A stretch of 64,000 nucleotides of DNA, from NCBI RefSeq assembly GCF_022605725.1, contig NC_065550.1:7626001-7690000 (forward strand), read 5' to 3'. Shown in pieces: positions 53,901-57,834 of the stretch; position 1 is the first letter of the stretch, and every line of letters begins with the position of its first letter. The DNA comes from Anthonomus grandis grandis. Its lineage: Eukaryota > Arthropoda > Insecta > Coleoptera > Curculionidae. The notes below the pieces were generated by a model. The model had not been told where the DNA came from. It saw only the letters and a list, made by a program, of their open reading frames with translations, and ran no database searches. A program made the translations under genes and the position numbers.

Positions 53901-56609
53901 CATCAATAGCCTAGGAGCATCTCGACAGTGTAAATGATGTCAAAGTAATCTAATAAAATAGACTTAAATCAAAAAAACTTCTTTTTTACTTATTTATTGC
54001 ACAAAGCCAAGAAGTACATTTTCACGCCGCAGTACCTTTTATGTTGTAAAAACTCTCCTTTTTGAAGGTTACCATAGTTTTCGAAGGCTAAGTGCTGCAC
54101 TATATGCCACTCATATATTAGGACACCCTAAGAGTTTAAAACTTTCTCAGATATCATTGTCTAAGAACCATCATATTCAAAATCTTTTAAACTTGCACTA
54201 CTTACACTTTTTGACGACACAAATTATCAAACAGGAAGAACCGTTAAAACCCAATGGCACTCTACCAAAGGATGAAGATCAAGGCTCGGTGACCGTGATG
54301 GCAATAGAAGCCACCGCAAGCGCAGAAAGTGGCAAAAAATGGTCACGTCCAGATTCACCAGTTTTACCACATCCTCAGCCTGTTCCTCCTAAGGAACCCA
54401 CTCCTCCTCCACAGGTAAACCCATTAGAAAGGGAAATTATTCATCAATAACAATAATTTGTGTTATTTTTAGCAAATATTCCTCGAGGGATCACTGCCAC
54501 CTCAATCTCAGCTCTTGGTAGCTGATTCAGCCACTGAAGCCGAAAAAAGCCCCGAAGATGACTCGCCCGTAGTTTTAGCTGGTAAAATGACTCTAAGTGT
54601 TATAAGTCTGGATTCTGGTAAGTACCGACCCAAATAAATATTGTTGCTTAACTATGTTAACGTTGTTGTTTCGAACGTTATTCTAGAATAAATGTATGTA
54701 ATATTGTTAATCCAGTCCACAAATTGTTACTATGTAATGCTTTTTAGTTTTAAATGTATGTTATTGTACATAATAGCCGACATATTTTATGAAATAAATG
54801 TATATTTCAGATAAAAATATATTCTTTAAAGTTTCTCCCCAAGTTTAAAAGAATTTAAAATGGTATCTTCAATAAATCAAAGGTATGTTAAGTTGGTAGC
54901 AATAACGAGTGATTTCTTTCCAGTACTTACTTCTATCATATTCTTCAATACTAGGTGGCATCAAATACTTTAAAACATAAATAGACCTTAGACGTTGTGG
55001 CACCATCTACCCTACCAATTTGTACATTCTAAATTCCTTTAAAAACTTACTAATCTCGCTTTTATCATCTTTTTTATCTTTTTTATAATATCATCCAAAC
55101 AAAACCAATAATTATTTATTCTAGAACCACCCCTTGAATTCGAAACAACAACGCTTATTCACAATGAACATTTTCCTTTTTTTATAAAGAAGATTCTTCG
55201 GGATCTGGCAAGAAATCGGATTCACCAGAAGAGGGTCGAAGGACTAGTGGAAGCAACACTTCTGACGAGTTTGTCAAAATTGATGCTGATGAACTAGAAG
55301 AGCAGATCAACGATATCATTGTGGAAGCCGAGAGAGTGGCTGTGACTGAAGAAAAGAGGTGATTTTTAATTTTTTTTTGTAATATCAGACAGAACAAATA
55401 GATAATATTTTTAGAGGTCAAGCAGAAAAAGAAGAAGAAGAAGAAGAAGAACCAGTTAGAAACGTCGAAGTATCGGATCTGCCCATCACCCCTAGCCTTA
55501 ATGAAAAAGAGAGCGAAACAAATATTTTAGAAGAAATAAAAAATCAGTTTAATTTGGAAGATGACTTAATGCAAATTTTAAAAGACAGAGAACCTGAGGG
55601 AAAAGTTAGCCTTCCTGTTACTGATATTATTAAAGAATTTTTGGCTAGTGAGGAAAATGCTTTAGATATGAGTGCAGAAGAAAAAGAGACGGTCCCAGAC
55701 TCTGCGATTCCAGAAACTGAAGCGAAACAAACAGCAGATTTTGATGAGGAAGAACTACCGATAGTCGAAGAATTGGCTCAAATTGAGAAACCAAAAATTG
55801 AAGAGCAACCGGATGTTAAAGAAGAAAAAGAAAGTGAAAAAATTGAAATACACGATTTGCAACAAGTAGAAAAGAGAATCATAGAAGAACAAACCACAGG
55901 CCAAGAATTCGAGATTGAGGAAGCCACAGGAAAACTTGACGAAAATGAATCAATATGTAGTAAACAAATCCCCCAAGAAGAAATACATGATAGTGAACAA
56001 CCTAAACCAACTACTTCAGATCTCTTACTAGAAGGACCTCAGGTTAAAGAAGATACTGATATTGAAACAATTACCACTACAACTGAAGAAGAACCTGACC
56101 ATACAAATCTCTTACTACAAGGACTTCAGGTTAAAGAAGACACTGATGTTGAAACAATTACGACCACAACCGAAGAAGACCCTGACGATACAAAAGAACC
56201 TTTAGATTTTGAAGAAGAAGTCGAGTATGTGGAAGAAAGCGAAGATACCGATGAAAATGATGAAGATGAAGAGCTGAGTGAAGGAGATAATGAAGATTTA
56301 AATGCGGGAGGCATCGATGTGTCAACGGGCGGAGGTGTGATTAGTAATATGGTGGCAGATAATGAGATTTCCGATGAGGTAGGTTTACTTATTTAATTAT
56401 TTAATAATATAGTTTTTTTTAATATTTTGCTATTTTTTGTTATAGTAATGTATTTTTTATAGGATGAAGTAGAAGACGACGAAGAAGAAATAGAAGAAAT
56501 CATCGAATACGTCGATAATACAGACGAAGAGGGCGAAGAAATCATTGAAATTAATGCAAACGAGGACGATAGGCATCATCACTTACATCAAAATGGTGAT
56601 GGGCCTTAA
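11680..56609 (+). CDS. RIC3: RIC3-like nicotinic acetylcholine receptor chaperone (12 exons)
   Basis: Joined exons: 11680-11923, 16202-16516, 17779-17924, 38663-38812, 38867-39005, 42319-42419, 45291-45350, 54235-54414, 54473-54617, 55190-55358, 55415-56378, 56463-56609. All introns are GT-AG and all phases agree, giving 2,760 nt and 919 residues. TM1 lies at about 41-64 (exon 1) and TM2 at about 264-284 (LLPMYTIGFVIFFVYNIM, exon 4). A coiled coil starts with ELDQLRKRLHETELAMERI at about 335-353, and a very acidic C-terminal half follows. The pattern of two membrane segments, a coiled coil and an acidic tail, together with the local ETELAMERI and EGKFI-like matches, fits RIC3. RIC3 assists folding and assembly of acetylcholine receptors in the ER. 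The family is known for alternative splicing in insects. Introns of 54-84 bp alternate with introns of up to 20.7 kb filled with mobile elements. Confidence 0.88.
11937..12020. mobile_element. 84-bp MITE with 8-bp direct repeats, beside the exon 1 donor
   Basis: The ends are TTAGAACAT and ATGTTCTAAGG. Inside, CGTTGATTAAGAA (11,951-11,963) pairs with its complement (11,982-11,994). The direct repeat TTATGCTC flanks it at 11,929-11,936 and 12,021-12,028. An 8-bp duplication is what hAT-type elements leave. The terminus ATGTTCTAAGG recurs at 15,476-15,486 and, inverted, at 29,374-29,384. Confidence 0.7.
12029..14884. other. intron 1, left part: no gene; one local duplication and one hairpin
   Basis: A diverged duplication has TCCCACTTCCGCGT...ATCAACACGTG-like blocks at about 12,696-12,733 and 12,837-12,874 (period 141 bp). 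A perfect 18-bp inverted repeat ACAATATATTCTAAATTA lies at 13,568-13,585 and 13,593-13,610 with a 7-base loop. Nothing else could be assigned. The short ORFs here have no recognisable domains. Confidence 0.5.
14885..15486 (+). repeat. 0.6-kb dispersed repeat, copy 1
   Basis: This block reappears inverted at 29,374-29,835. Shared pieces in order include GACACCT, GATTTGAATT, CGCAATATATG, CAACGAGCG, GCAACGCTGT or its like, GTTGCGCTCAATCCAAA and the end ATGTTCTAAGG. There is no coding capacity, so it is probably a non-autonomous DNA element. The same terminus is used by the 84-bp MITE at 11,937. Confidence 0.65.
15487..16201. other. intron 1, right part: nothing recognised
   Basis: AT-rich intron ending in the pyrimidine-rich acceptor TTTTTTTCACTAATCAG before exon 2. 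Confidence 0.5.
16202..16516 (+). CDS. RIC3: RIC3 exon 2: cysteine-containing lumenal/linker domain
   Basis: Enters in phase 1 (G|GC) to read GCCDVISEVDLDTIKIM and leaves in phase 1 at GATTCTG|GTAAAA. About 105 residues follow TM1, including CGIDISAALQDRISLG and SLCLKYNFG. Six or more cysteines in this block suggest a folded domain between TM1 and the proline-rich linker. Confidence 0.85.
16517..17778. other. RIC3 intron 2
   Basis: Contains a minus-strand LINE scrap (listed separately). The rest, including an ORF near 17,440-17,690 on both strands, shows no recognisable domain. Confidence 0.6.
16890..17260 (-). pseudogene. LINE reverse-transcriptase C-terminal remnant
   Basis: Minus-strand reading gives YGVDAWILKASSINKMEEFE, then a CLRKM-like stretch, the conserved region after the RT fingers of RTE-like non-LTR elements (YGxExWTL...KLxAFExWxYRR). 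Later frames read EGRLQNAAF. Many stops. Another relative lies at 43,480-43,960. Confidence 0.6.
17779..17924 (+). CDS. RIC3: RIC3 exon 3: proline/charged linker
   Basis: Starts after ATTTTCAG in phase 1, reads IRQERPPHLRPELVHPAFKE and ends PPRIVDGH|GTAAGTG in phase 0. It links the exon 2 domain to TM2. Confidence 0.85.
17925..19249. other. intron 3, left end: no gene
   Basis: AT-rich. A GC-rich hairpin stands out, GCGGCGTAA (19,034-19,042) with TTACGCCGC (19,048-19,056). Confidence 0.45.
19250..19560 (-). pseudogene. LINE reverse-transcriptase fragment
   Basis: Minus-strand text includes IKAFDTINHKLLLAKLKFF (RT motif of the KAFDxVxH type) and, further on, a PRGRYLYPVFFQYMW stretch that aligns with GVPQGSILGPVLF. 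Stops interrupt it. It appears to be a CR1/Jockey-like LINE scrap. Confidence 0.7.
19561..19990. other. unassigned ORF-containing stretch
   Basis: Two overlapping plus frames of 62 and 94 codons (19,538-19,829) have a coding-like look (GKPQAWMVYVDQKLVYEAND) but match no family I recognise. It is likely part of a mobile element. Confidence 0.3.
20956..22003 (-). mobile_element. 5'-truncated LINE with (TAA)n tail
   Basis: The 3' end is a (TAA)n tract at 20,956-20,995, next to a conserved end region that holds ATTAGCTAAAAGCTAC. The same end is seen at 40,200-40,290. The coding part is 21,177-21,990, and the 5' end is lost near 22,000. It lies in the opposite direction within a plus-strand LINE ORF1. 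Confidence 0.75.
21177..21875 (-). pseudogene. LINE ORF2 C-terminal part
   Basis: A 232-residue open frame covers the post-catalytic end of a non-LTR reverse transcriptase. It has KILGLIVDTSLRFRDHC (the FKYLGxxID region), then IINYCIIVYYPCLDRITENR (the RPxLEYCxxVW region) and LQHIQNTCCRFIY. The frame upstream contains LQINPY and KTKVLLF. The catalytic FADD box and everything before it are missing, so this is a truncated copy, although this part has no stops and may be fairly young. Confidence 0.8.
22004..22043. repeat. 16-bp perfect inverted repeat at the LINE junction
   Basis: AACCTGAGTTGTACAA (22,004-22,019) pairs with its complement at 22,028-22,043 around an 8-base loop. It lies exactly where the minus-strand LINE stops and the interrupted plus-strand LINE resumes, so it probably formed during insertion. 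Confidence 0.75.
22481..22929. other. intron 3, nothing recognised
   Basis: AT-rich, no ORF or repeat assigned. Confidence 0.4.
22930..23235 (-). pseudogene. mariner-like transposase C-terminal fragment
   Basis: The minus frame reads DGPPPHFSLVAPKYFN, then EPWPPKSPDCGSLDFLL. These correspond to QDGAPPHFS, WPPRSPDL and PLDFF, so the second and third catalytic Asp regions are present. The surrounding frame is broken and no terminal repeats were found. Confidence 0.7.
23236..23943. other. intron 3, nothing recognised
   Basis: AT-rich. A short direct repeat of TGATTGTCATGTGTCC lies at about 23,265 and 23,298. Confidence 0.4.
24563..25668 (-). pseudogene. mariner-like (DDxD) transposase pseudogene
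   Basis: An N-terminal helix-turn-helix of the DUF4817 type (EKVDMLKCYF, then AIELYLNTFPERRQP) is followed by a second HTH and the linker LKTLKRHKFKPNRV. Catalytic Asp1 lies in IIWTDESRI, Asp2 in YYQQDGCPSH and Asp3 in CDLTPLDFF, with 36 residues between Asp2 and Asp3 by my count (DD36D). At least three frameshifts break it, near 25,330, near 24,945 and at a T run near 24,770. The C-terminus is open to 24,563. Confidence 0.85.
25925..27887 (-). pseudogene. Tigger/pogo transposase pseudogene (CENP-B HTH + DDE_1)
   Basis: The N-terminal psq-like helix-turn-helix reads KRRAINLKEKIDIIK, and a CENP-B-type domain reads KCSTGWLEGFKVRHN. The DDE_1 core has Asp1 in FNGDETGLFY, Asp2 in LLLVDNCAAHP and Asp3 in PMDQGII. 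The first part is open to about 26,915. Then about 420 bp of unrelated sequence intervene (26,515-26,935), and the homology resumes with LDSEKTFNLTILDSIKII and continues to the acidic tail ending at 25,925. A frameshift near 26,446 and a stop near 26,405 (in the NCF-HAG motif) are further lesions. The start at 27,887 is preferred over the in-frame ATG at 27,971 because family members begin near this point. Confidence 0.85.
26515..26935 (-). other. insertion of about 420 bp of unknown origin inside the Tigger transposase
   Basis: It separates two parts of the DDE_1 domain that are adjacent in other family members. The minus strand has coding-like text in more than one frame (for example MLGERDDWWRFNHKTAKSSA), and the G+C content is slightly higher than nearby. 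I recognise no family and no clear target duplication. Confidence 0.45.
27975..28090. repeat. two direct repeats of about 64 bp upstream of the Tigger transposase
   Basis: The pattern CTCAG...TCGA...GGAAATCCCC or GGGAATCCCC occurs twice, anchored at 27,986 and 28,050. It lies between the terminal repeat and the transposase start, where a promoter would be expected. Confidence 0.5.
28797..29373. other. intron 3, nothing recognised
   Basis: AT-rich, no gene or repeat assigned. Confidence 0.4.
29374..29835 (-). repeat. 0.6-kb dispersed repeat, copy 2 (shortened)
   Basis: Inverted relative of 14,885-15,486. It begins CCTTAGAACAT and contains TTTGGATTGAGCGCAAC, TGGCAACTACGCTCGTTG and CAGGTGTCATCG in the opposite order and strand to copy 1. 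About 140 bp shorter. Confidence 0.65.
30572..31138 (+). pseudogene. transposon-associated protein with one internal stop
   Basis: The frame from the ATG at 30,572 reads MNSQWKKINKRSGNIKRACK, meets one in-frame TAA about 25 codons in, and continues open to 31,138. It holds an acidic segment (TDDEENTKLL), then the block LITWATSYNITHSALRELF and NFLPKDPR. I recall similar blocks (WAxxYNIxHxALxxLL...LPKDxRT) in uncharacterised insect transposon ORFs. After that block the sequence loses similarity, suggesting truncation. Function is unknown; it could be a DNA-binding accessory protein. Confidence 0.45.
31181..31328. mobile_element. 148-bp MITE with 9-bp target duplication
   Basis: Arms of about 42 bp pair with each other (GCGTTTTCGGAAACACTGAT near 31,185 and its diverged complement near 31,326, then CCAATCATCAGCTG). 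CTACTATTA occurs directly on both sides, at 31,172-31,180 and 31,329-31,337. A 9-bp duplication suggests a Mutator-like origin, but hAT-like (8 bp) cannot be excluded. Confidence 0.8.
32524..32708. repeat. 21-bp perfect inverted repeat with a spacer of about 140 bp
   Basis: GAATAACTAAATCAATTTATG at 32,524-32,544 is matched by its exact complement at 32,688-32,708. Similarity continues inward (CAAACTAAG). It may be a small MITE, but no target duplication was seen. Confidence 0.6.
32709..33809. other. intron 3, nothing recognised
   Basis: AT-rich, no coding or repeat signal that I can support. Confidence 0.4.
33810..34240 (-). pseudogene. LINE C-terminal fragment (family with IIxATG motif), copy A
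   Basis: The minus strand reads TITANIPNLVINNKKNEKC, then KEAEKQLNKYKGLPIEIQRM and WNMGTKVIPIIIGATD. This is the region after the reverse transcriptase in a recognisable insect LINE family. Two more partial copies lie at 35.1-36.5 kb. Confidence 0.75.
34241..35084. other. intron 3 between LINE fragments
   Basis: Contains an 87-codon minus frame (34,434-34,697) rich in Lys, Thr and Glu, possibly an eroded part of the same LINE family. Otherwise unassigned. Confidence 0.35.
35085..35800 (-). pseudogene. LINE C-terminal fragment, copy B
   Basis: Minus-strand pieces in order are LKGFLVAIQDQVIPTRNYLK (about 35,750-35,800), CRYGCETTESIQHVTGGC (a CxxC..HxxxxC zinc-binding motif), YYNYKPEPVLENDQHKLYWD, then VPIIVSTTGVIPKSL ending at 35,085. 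The order matches this LINE family's end. Frames change between pieces and stops occur. Confidence 0.75.
35925..36500 (-). pseudogene. LINE C-terminal fragment, copy C
   Basis: The minus strand reads LLRAGYLYPDIKGFFMVIQD near 36,420, then YNRPHIVIMNKNRKTGLIIE near 36,090. These are the same regions as in copy B (GFxVAIQDQV and HNRPDIVLI), so B and C are separate, roughly tandem insertions or duplications on one strand. Confidence 0.65.
36650..37553 (+). mobile_element. LINE 3' part (Jockey/CR1-like) with (ATT)n tail
   Basis: Plus-strand RT end with LFYNFVTSRLEYGSLIWNPY, then TLKAVQRHF, the frame-shifted stretch at 36,890-37,216 (GIYHTLLLSRFG) and a 3' UTR ending AATAAATACTTATTATTATTA. The catalytic part is missing (5' truncation). 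Frame changes near 36,890 and 37,040. Confidence 0.8.
37540..37960 (-). pseudogene. LINE reverse-transcriptase fragment
   Basis: The minus strand near 37,540-37,640 reads ACYRKTFDSVSHN, then LMKVLEIYKACP, matching DYKKAFDSVSHxWL..VLxIYK of the IIxATG LINE family. The remainder up to 37,960 is less clear. Confidence 0.5.
37961..38662. other. intron 3, right end
   Basis: AT-rich, nothing assigned. It ends in TATTTTTTATAG before exon 4. Confidence 0.5.
38663..38812 (+). CDS. RIC3: RIC3 exon 4: Gly/Pro linker and second membrane segment
   Basis: Phase 0 at both ends, 50 codons. PGPIPGMRPTLGGAGH leads into ILLPMYTIGFVIFFVYNIMK, the most diagnostic part of the protein for RIC3. Donor AAG|GTAAAG. 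Confidence 0.92.
38867..39005 (+). CDS. RIC3: RIC3 exon 5: post-membrane region
   Basis: Separated from exon 4 by only 54 bp. Reads LVYKKKQEDYVGAPLYPPCE, then EQFHKEVFEANKHYFNRPKD, ending phase 1 at ATTG|GTAAGT. Confidence 0.9.
39440..39960 (+). pseudogene. Jockey-like LINE reverse-transcriptase fragment
   Basis: Plus-strand YTDFFKAFDQVNHGVFLEKL near 39,470-39,540 is the KAFDxVxH motif. After a deletion the catalytic region appears as VRIFAADVNHF (FADD changed to FAAD), followed by TLNDAILLQEDFQSF. Broken by stops. Confidence 0.75.
40195..40740 (-). mobile_element. LINE 3' end, minus strand
   Basis: Shares with 20,996-21,080 the end sequence holding TTTGCCT..A..AGGCGAA and ATTAGCTAAA.GCTACTTTTATCTC, with AAATAAAT repeats beside it. 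The coding part is eroded beyond recognition. Confidence 0.6.
40770..41100 (+). pseudogene. LINE reverse-transcriptase C-terminal scrap
   Basis: Plus-strand IRPILEYGSVVWLQLH near 40,820-40,868 is the RPxLEYGSxVW region found after the RT catalytic core. The following frames are broken. Confidence 0.6.
42319..42419 (+). CDS. RIC3: RIC3 exon 6: coiled coil
   Basis: Acceptor CCCCGCAG, phase 1 in and phase 0 out. DEELDQLRKRLHETELAMER, then IVNHMAQAPLIMQ, corresponds to the vertebrate RIC3 coiled coil (LQEKLKETEAAMEKLINR). Donor CAG|GTGCGC. Confidence 0.9.
42744..42817 (+). CDS. RIC3: candidate alternative RIC3 exon (74 bp)
   Basis: Bounded by GCTATAG and CAG|GTCATT. In one frame it reads ALLEECDQEIEHRTQAKRTT, then ATEQ, ending in phase 0 so that exon 8 (ERRMTPDQ) follows. 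TTATEQERRM resembles TVTTDQEKRL of vertebrate RIC3. However, that frame needs one base from the preceding exon, while exon 6 ends in phase 0, so a direct 6-to-7 join gives EPY and then a stop. It could be an exon that needs an unseen microexon, an exon that truncates one isoform, or a false positive. Confidence 0.4.
42926..44090. repeat. direct repeat of about 125 bp flanking a LINE scrap
   Basis: The block starting ATTCATAATTATTGGCGATC and ending near TAGTTAAAAATT occurs at 42,926-43,049 and at 43,966-44,090, with about 85-90% identity by eye and 1,040-bp spacing. The segment between them contains the LINE fragment at 43,480-43,960 and short TA-rich repeats at 43,070-43,120. Confidence 0.7.
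43480..43960 (-). pseudogene. RTE-like LINE reverse-transcriptase fragment
   Basis: The minus strand reads IRYVDEIVLIAGNINDLQRL (IRYADDTVLIA with the catalytic ADD changed to VDE), then WSALLYGVEG and MNRLEAFEMRIYRKILS. The order is right for the RT core followed by the thumb region. Stops are present. Confidence 0.8.
44390..45054 (-). mobile_element. inverted terminal units flanking a LINE tail (Penelope-like?)
   Basis: Arms at 44,410-44,504 and 44,961-45,054 are inverted copies, identical by eye except for one base pair. Each reads from the outside TGAAAACATCTTGTCGGACT... through CACGACGTTTCGGTTGG. A 22-bp direct repeat (ATGACATATTTTGTTT.TTGAA) flanks at 44,368-44,389 and 45,054-45,075. 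Between the arms lies a LINE-type 3' end (about 44,570-44,940, ending AATAAAAAATATTTATTATT). The GATAACGGTTGG...CCAACCGAAACGTC unit resembles the hammerhead-containing ends of Penelope-like elements. That identity is an inference. Confidence 0.55.
45187..45227. repeat. 17-bp perfect hairpin 63 bases upstream of exon 8
   Basis: GTTGCAATAGAATCCTG (45,187-45,203) pairs perfectly with 45,211-45,227 around a 7-base loop. In the RIC3 transcript it would form a stable stem close to the branch-point region of exon 8. Confidence 0.8.
45291..45350 (+). CDS. RIC3: RIC3 exon 8 (20 codons)
   Basis: Acceptor CATATTTCAG, donor ATT|GTATGT, phase 0 at both ends. ERRMTPDQNAYQIVTAGKCI parallels EKRLLHQLREITRVMKEGKFI of vertebrate RIC3 in position and pattern. 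It can be included or skipped without changing frame. Confidence 0.75.
46080..47640 (+). pseudogene. Jockey-like LINE ORF2 remnant
   Basis: Plus-strand pieces in order are SIAQMEQNRSSLSKIPPLTR (before the RT), WIFHGEKAFNSVWNENLLNK (LDISKAFDxVWH region), SLPPTLVAWLGSFLGQWVLH, then SNAIYSFADDIVVFLPV with an intact FADD catalytic box near 47,120-47,160. NLIEFNVSKTHAAVF follows, then the LEYCSLxW-like and LLDSIQKKAI regions to 47,640. Numerous frame changes show it is dead. Confidence 0.8.
49335..52110 (-). pseudogene. Jockey-like LINE ORF2 remnant, near full length
   Basis: The minus strand from about 51,950 has endonuclease pieces (FNVIAMSETDHIRATL, CIYLPPISPLE, VLDDFNLPKATW). RT pieces follow: FWKMSYVIPIHKSGDTSEKN, YRSICILNIIPKVFENL, GVLQGFLINDI-like text and a degenerate FADEFN in place of FADD near 49,950, then LDLNISKCKFIKFSKAK. 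The end reads RRNKKYLNILYRLVHPTFHV to 49,341. Order and length fit one LINE with a few hundred bases lost and many stops. Confidence 0.85.
52500..53335 (+). mobile_element. internally deleted mariner-like element
   Basis: The left part encodes the DUF4817-type N-terminal helix-turn-helix (LVYGEKSSTYNEVRIIFNNK, then YWRETGTVNNFGRPGR and NPNLSTTRLA), open over 52,569-52,841. The right part encodes only the C-terminal end (GTVENAQQAFFDCLGYCRAF, IDEHFQHLIK, about 53,070-53,199). The catalytic core is missing. A mariner-type terminus, complement of ATATACAGGGTTTGCAAG, ends near 53,340. The left terminus was not found. Confidence 0.7.
54235..54414 (+). CDS. RIC3: RIC3 exon 9: proline-rich segment
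   Basis: Acceptor ATCAAACAG, donor CAG|GTAAAC, 60 codons in phase 0. EEPLKPNGTLPKDEDQGSVT leads to PHPQPVPPKEPTPPPQ, a proline-rich, disordered region. Confidence 0.85.
54473..54617 (+). CDS. RIC3: RIC3 exon 10
   Basis: 58 bp after exon 9. QIFLEGSLPPQSQLLVADSA leads to VVLAGKMTLSVISLDS. Phase 0 in, phase 1 out at TCTG|GTAAGT. The AGKMTLSxIxLD block looks conserved and folded compared with its disordered surroundings. Confidence 0.87.
54618..55189. other. RIC3 intron 10
   Basis: 572 bp, AT-rich, nothing else recognised. AATAAATGTATATTT at about 54,794 could serve as a premature poly(A) site for a shorter isoform, which is speculative. Confidence 0.5.
55190..55358 (+). CDS. RIC3: RIC3 exon 11
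   Basis: Phase 1 in (G|AA), phase 2 out (AG|GTGATT). DSSGSGKKSDSPEEGRRTSG, then FVKIDADELEEQINDIIVEA and ERVAVTEEKR. A serine-rich patch is followed by a short amphipathic helix. Confidence 0.85.
55415..56378 (+). CDS. RIC3: RIC3 exon 12: large acidic exon with 29-residue tandem repeat
   Basis: At 964 bp this is the largest exon (phase 2 in, phase 0 out). It starts GQAEKEEEEEEEPV and is dominated by Glu and Asp throughout. Two tandem copies of a 29-codon unit (LLLEGPQVKEDTDIETITTT and LLLQGLQVKEDTDVETITTT, each continuing TEE) lie at 56,022-56,108 and 56,109-56,195. Likely disordered, cytosolic tail. Confidence 0.85.
56463..56609 (+). CDS. RIC3: RIC3 exon 13: C-terminus
   Basis: 84 bp after exon 12, phase 0. 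DEVEDDEEEIEEIIEYVDNT, then EEGEEIIEINANEDDRHHHL and a TAA stop at 56,607-56,609. Confidence 0.88.
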   Translation, partial: DEVEDDEEEIEEIIEYVDNTDEEGEEIIEINANEDDRHHHLHQNGDGP

Positions 56610-56915
56610 ATTTACAAATGTTATGGTATTAGGACATTAATCAGAAAAGACGTTAGTTTAAATATGGGTTGTGATAACTAAACGTCAAATAAATCATTTT
56701 AAGGATCACATATATTAGAGTTCAAGTTGCAACTTTGGTTTTTATTCATCCATGTTACAGGCAGTAATTTAACCAGAATATAGTATACAATTAGTGAATA
56801 GTGAGCTAGTTGGTTTGGGTTTATTTAACTTTTTTTAGAACTATAGTCCTATAATGTTTTACATGTTTAATAATACTGATAGTTATCATTACTGAAAATA
56901 AAATGGATACATTAA
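56610..56915 (+). terminator. RIC3: RIC3 3' UTR with two poly(A) signals
   Basis: AATAAA at 56,688-56,693 and at 56,897-56,902, followed by GT/T-rich sequence (AAAAAAGTGTTTATTTT). No further exons are seen on this strand. Confidence 0.7.
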
Positions 56916-56978
56916 AAAAGTGTTTATTTTACCTGTATATTTAATCAATTTTTGTCACGTCAAGTTAAATAGTCACTG

Positions 56979-56979
<1 letters not shown>

Positions 56980-57015
<36 letters not shown>

Positions 57016-57765
57016 TTATTTCCAACAGGTTTGGTACCCAATTACAGGAAAGAATAAAAGGAAAAAAAAATTTAAAAAAAAAAAATTTACCAAAATGAGT
57101 ATAAAAATGAAAAATCAAAATGCTTAACATTCTATGCACTTAAACAGACTATCTATATACATACTAGAAAGACTCTGCATCACCTATTTACTTAATACCT
57201 TCTATAATGGACATTAAACTGTCAACAAAAATATCGAACCGTTCATGTAAATTATTATTAATATAATTCTGACATATTATATTAATAGGGGATTTAAAAA
57301 ATTAAAAATGGAGATAACAAAATAAATGATTAAGTTTAAAAAAATCTACGTGAATTATCTATTAAAGTACCTTAAACTTCTTTCTAATTATCGCACTGGC
57401 AAGCATGAAAATAAGATTTGCAATATAACAAAGTAAAGTAGAGAAAGCCTGGGATATTGTCAATAAAGAAAGTCCCAATATTATAACTTAATGAGAAATT
57501 TGATGTGCCACAAGATTCCTAAAAGTATATGCTAAAAGTTAACAAATATCTTTCAATTTTCAACCATATATTTAACTCTTGTTGATAGGAATATTTTTAC
57601 CTCATATAAGGCAGCTTTAGATAAAGTGGATGGAGTGGATGATTCTTTACATTTATAAAGTACACGCCAACTATAAACCATACGTCGGCAAATTCTTTCT
57701 AGTCAAGTGTAATAGCACTGAATTTAAATTATTCCACTTTTTAGGAACAAACTAGTTGAAATTAT
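56980..57765 (-). mobile_element. probable LINE 3' end with a long A/T tail
   Basis: A run of about 30 A (near 56,982-57,010) is followed by GGCATTTATTTCCAACAGG, the complement of the LINE end TTGGAAATAAAT also seen at 37,530. The minus-strand frames toward 57,700 are weakly LINE-like only. The tail direction implies a minus-strand insertion. Confidence 0.45.
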
Positions 57766-57834
57766 TTTGGACTTATTTTGGACGTTTTTAACCGCTCTCA
57801 AGGAATATAATTTTCACCACAGAATACAAATATA

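Larger units (their letters stand above)
45351..54234. other. RIC3 intron 8
   Basis: Contains two LINE copies and a mariner remnant (listed). 45,351-46,070, 47,730-49,330 and 53,340-54,234 show nothing I can assign, apart from a 10-bp hairpin CTCCTGGAAT/ATTCCAGGAG near 53,730-53,760. Confidence 0.6.

Noticed and set aside
55182..56314. Serine-rich minus ORFs opposite RIC3 exons 11 and 12
   Set aside because: Complement of GAA/GAT-rich acidic coding sequence; shadows only.
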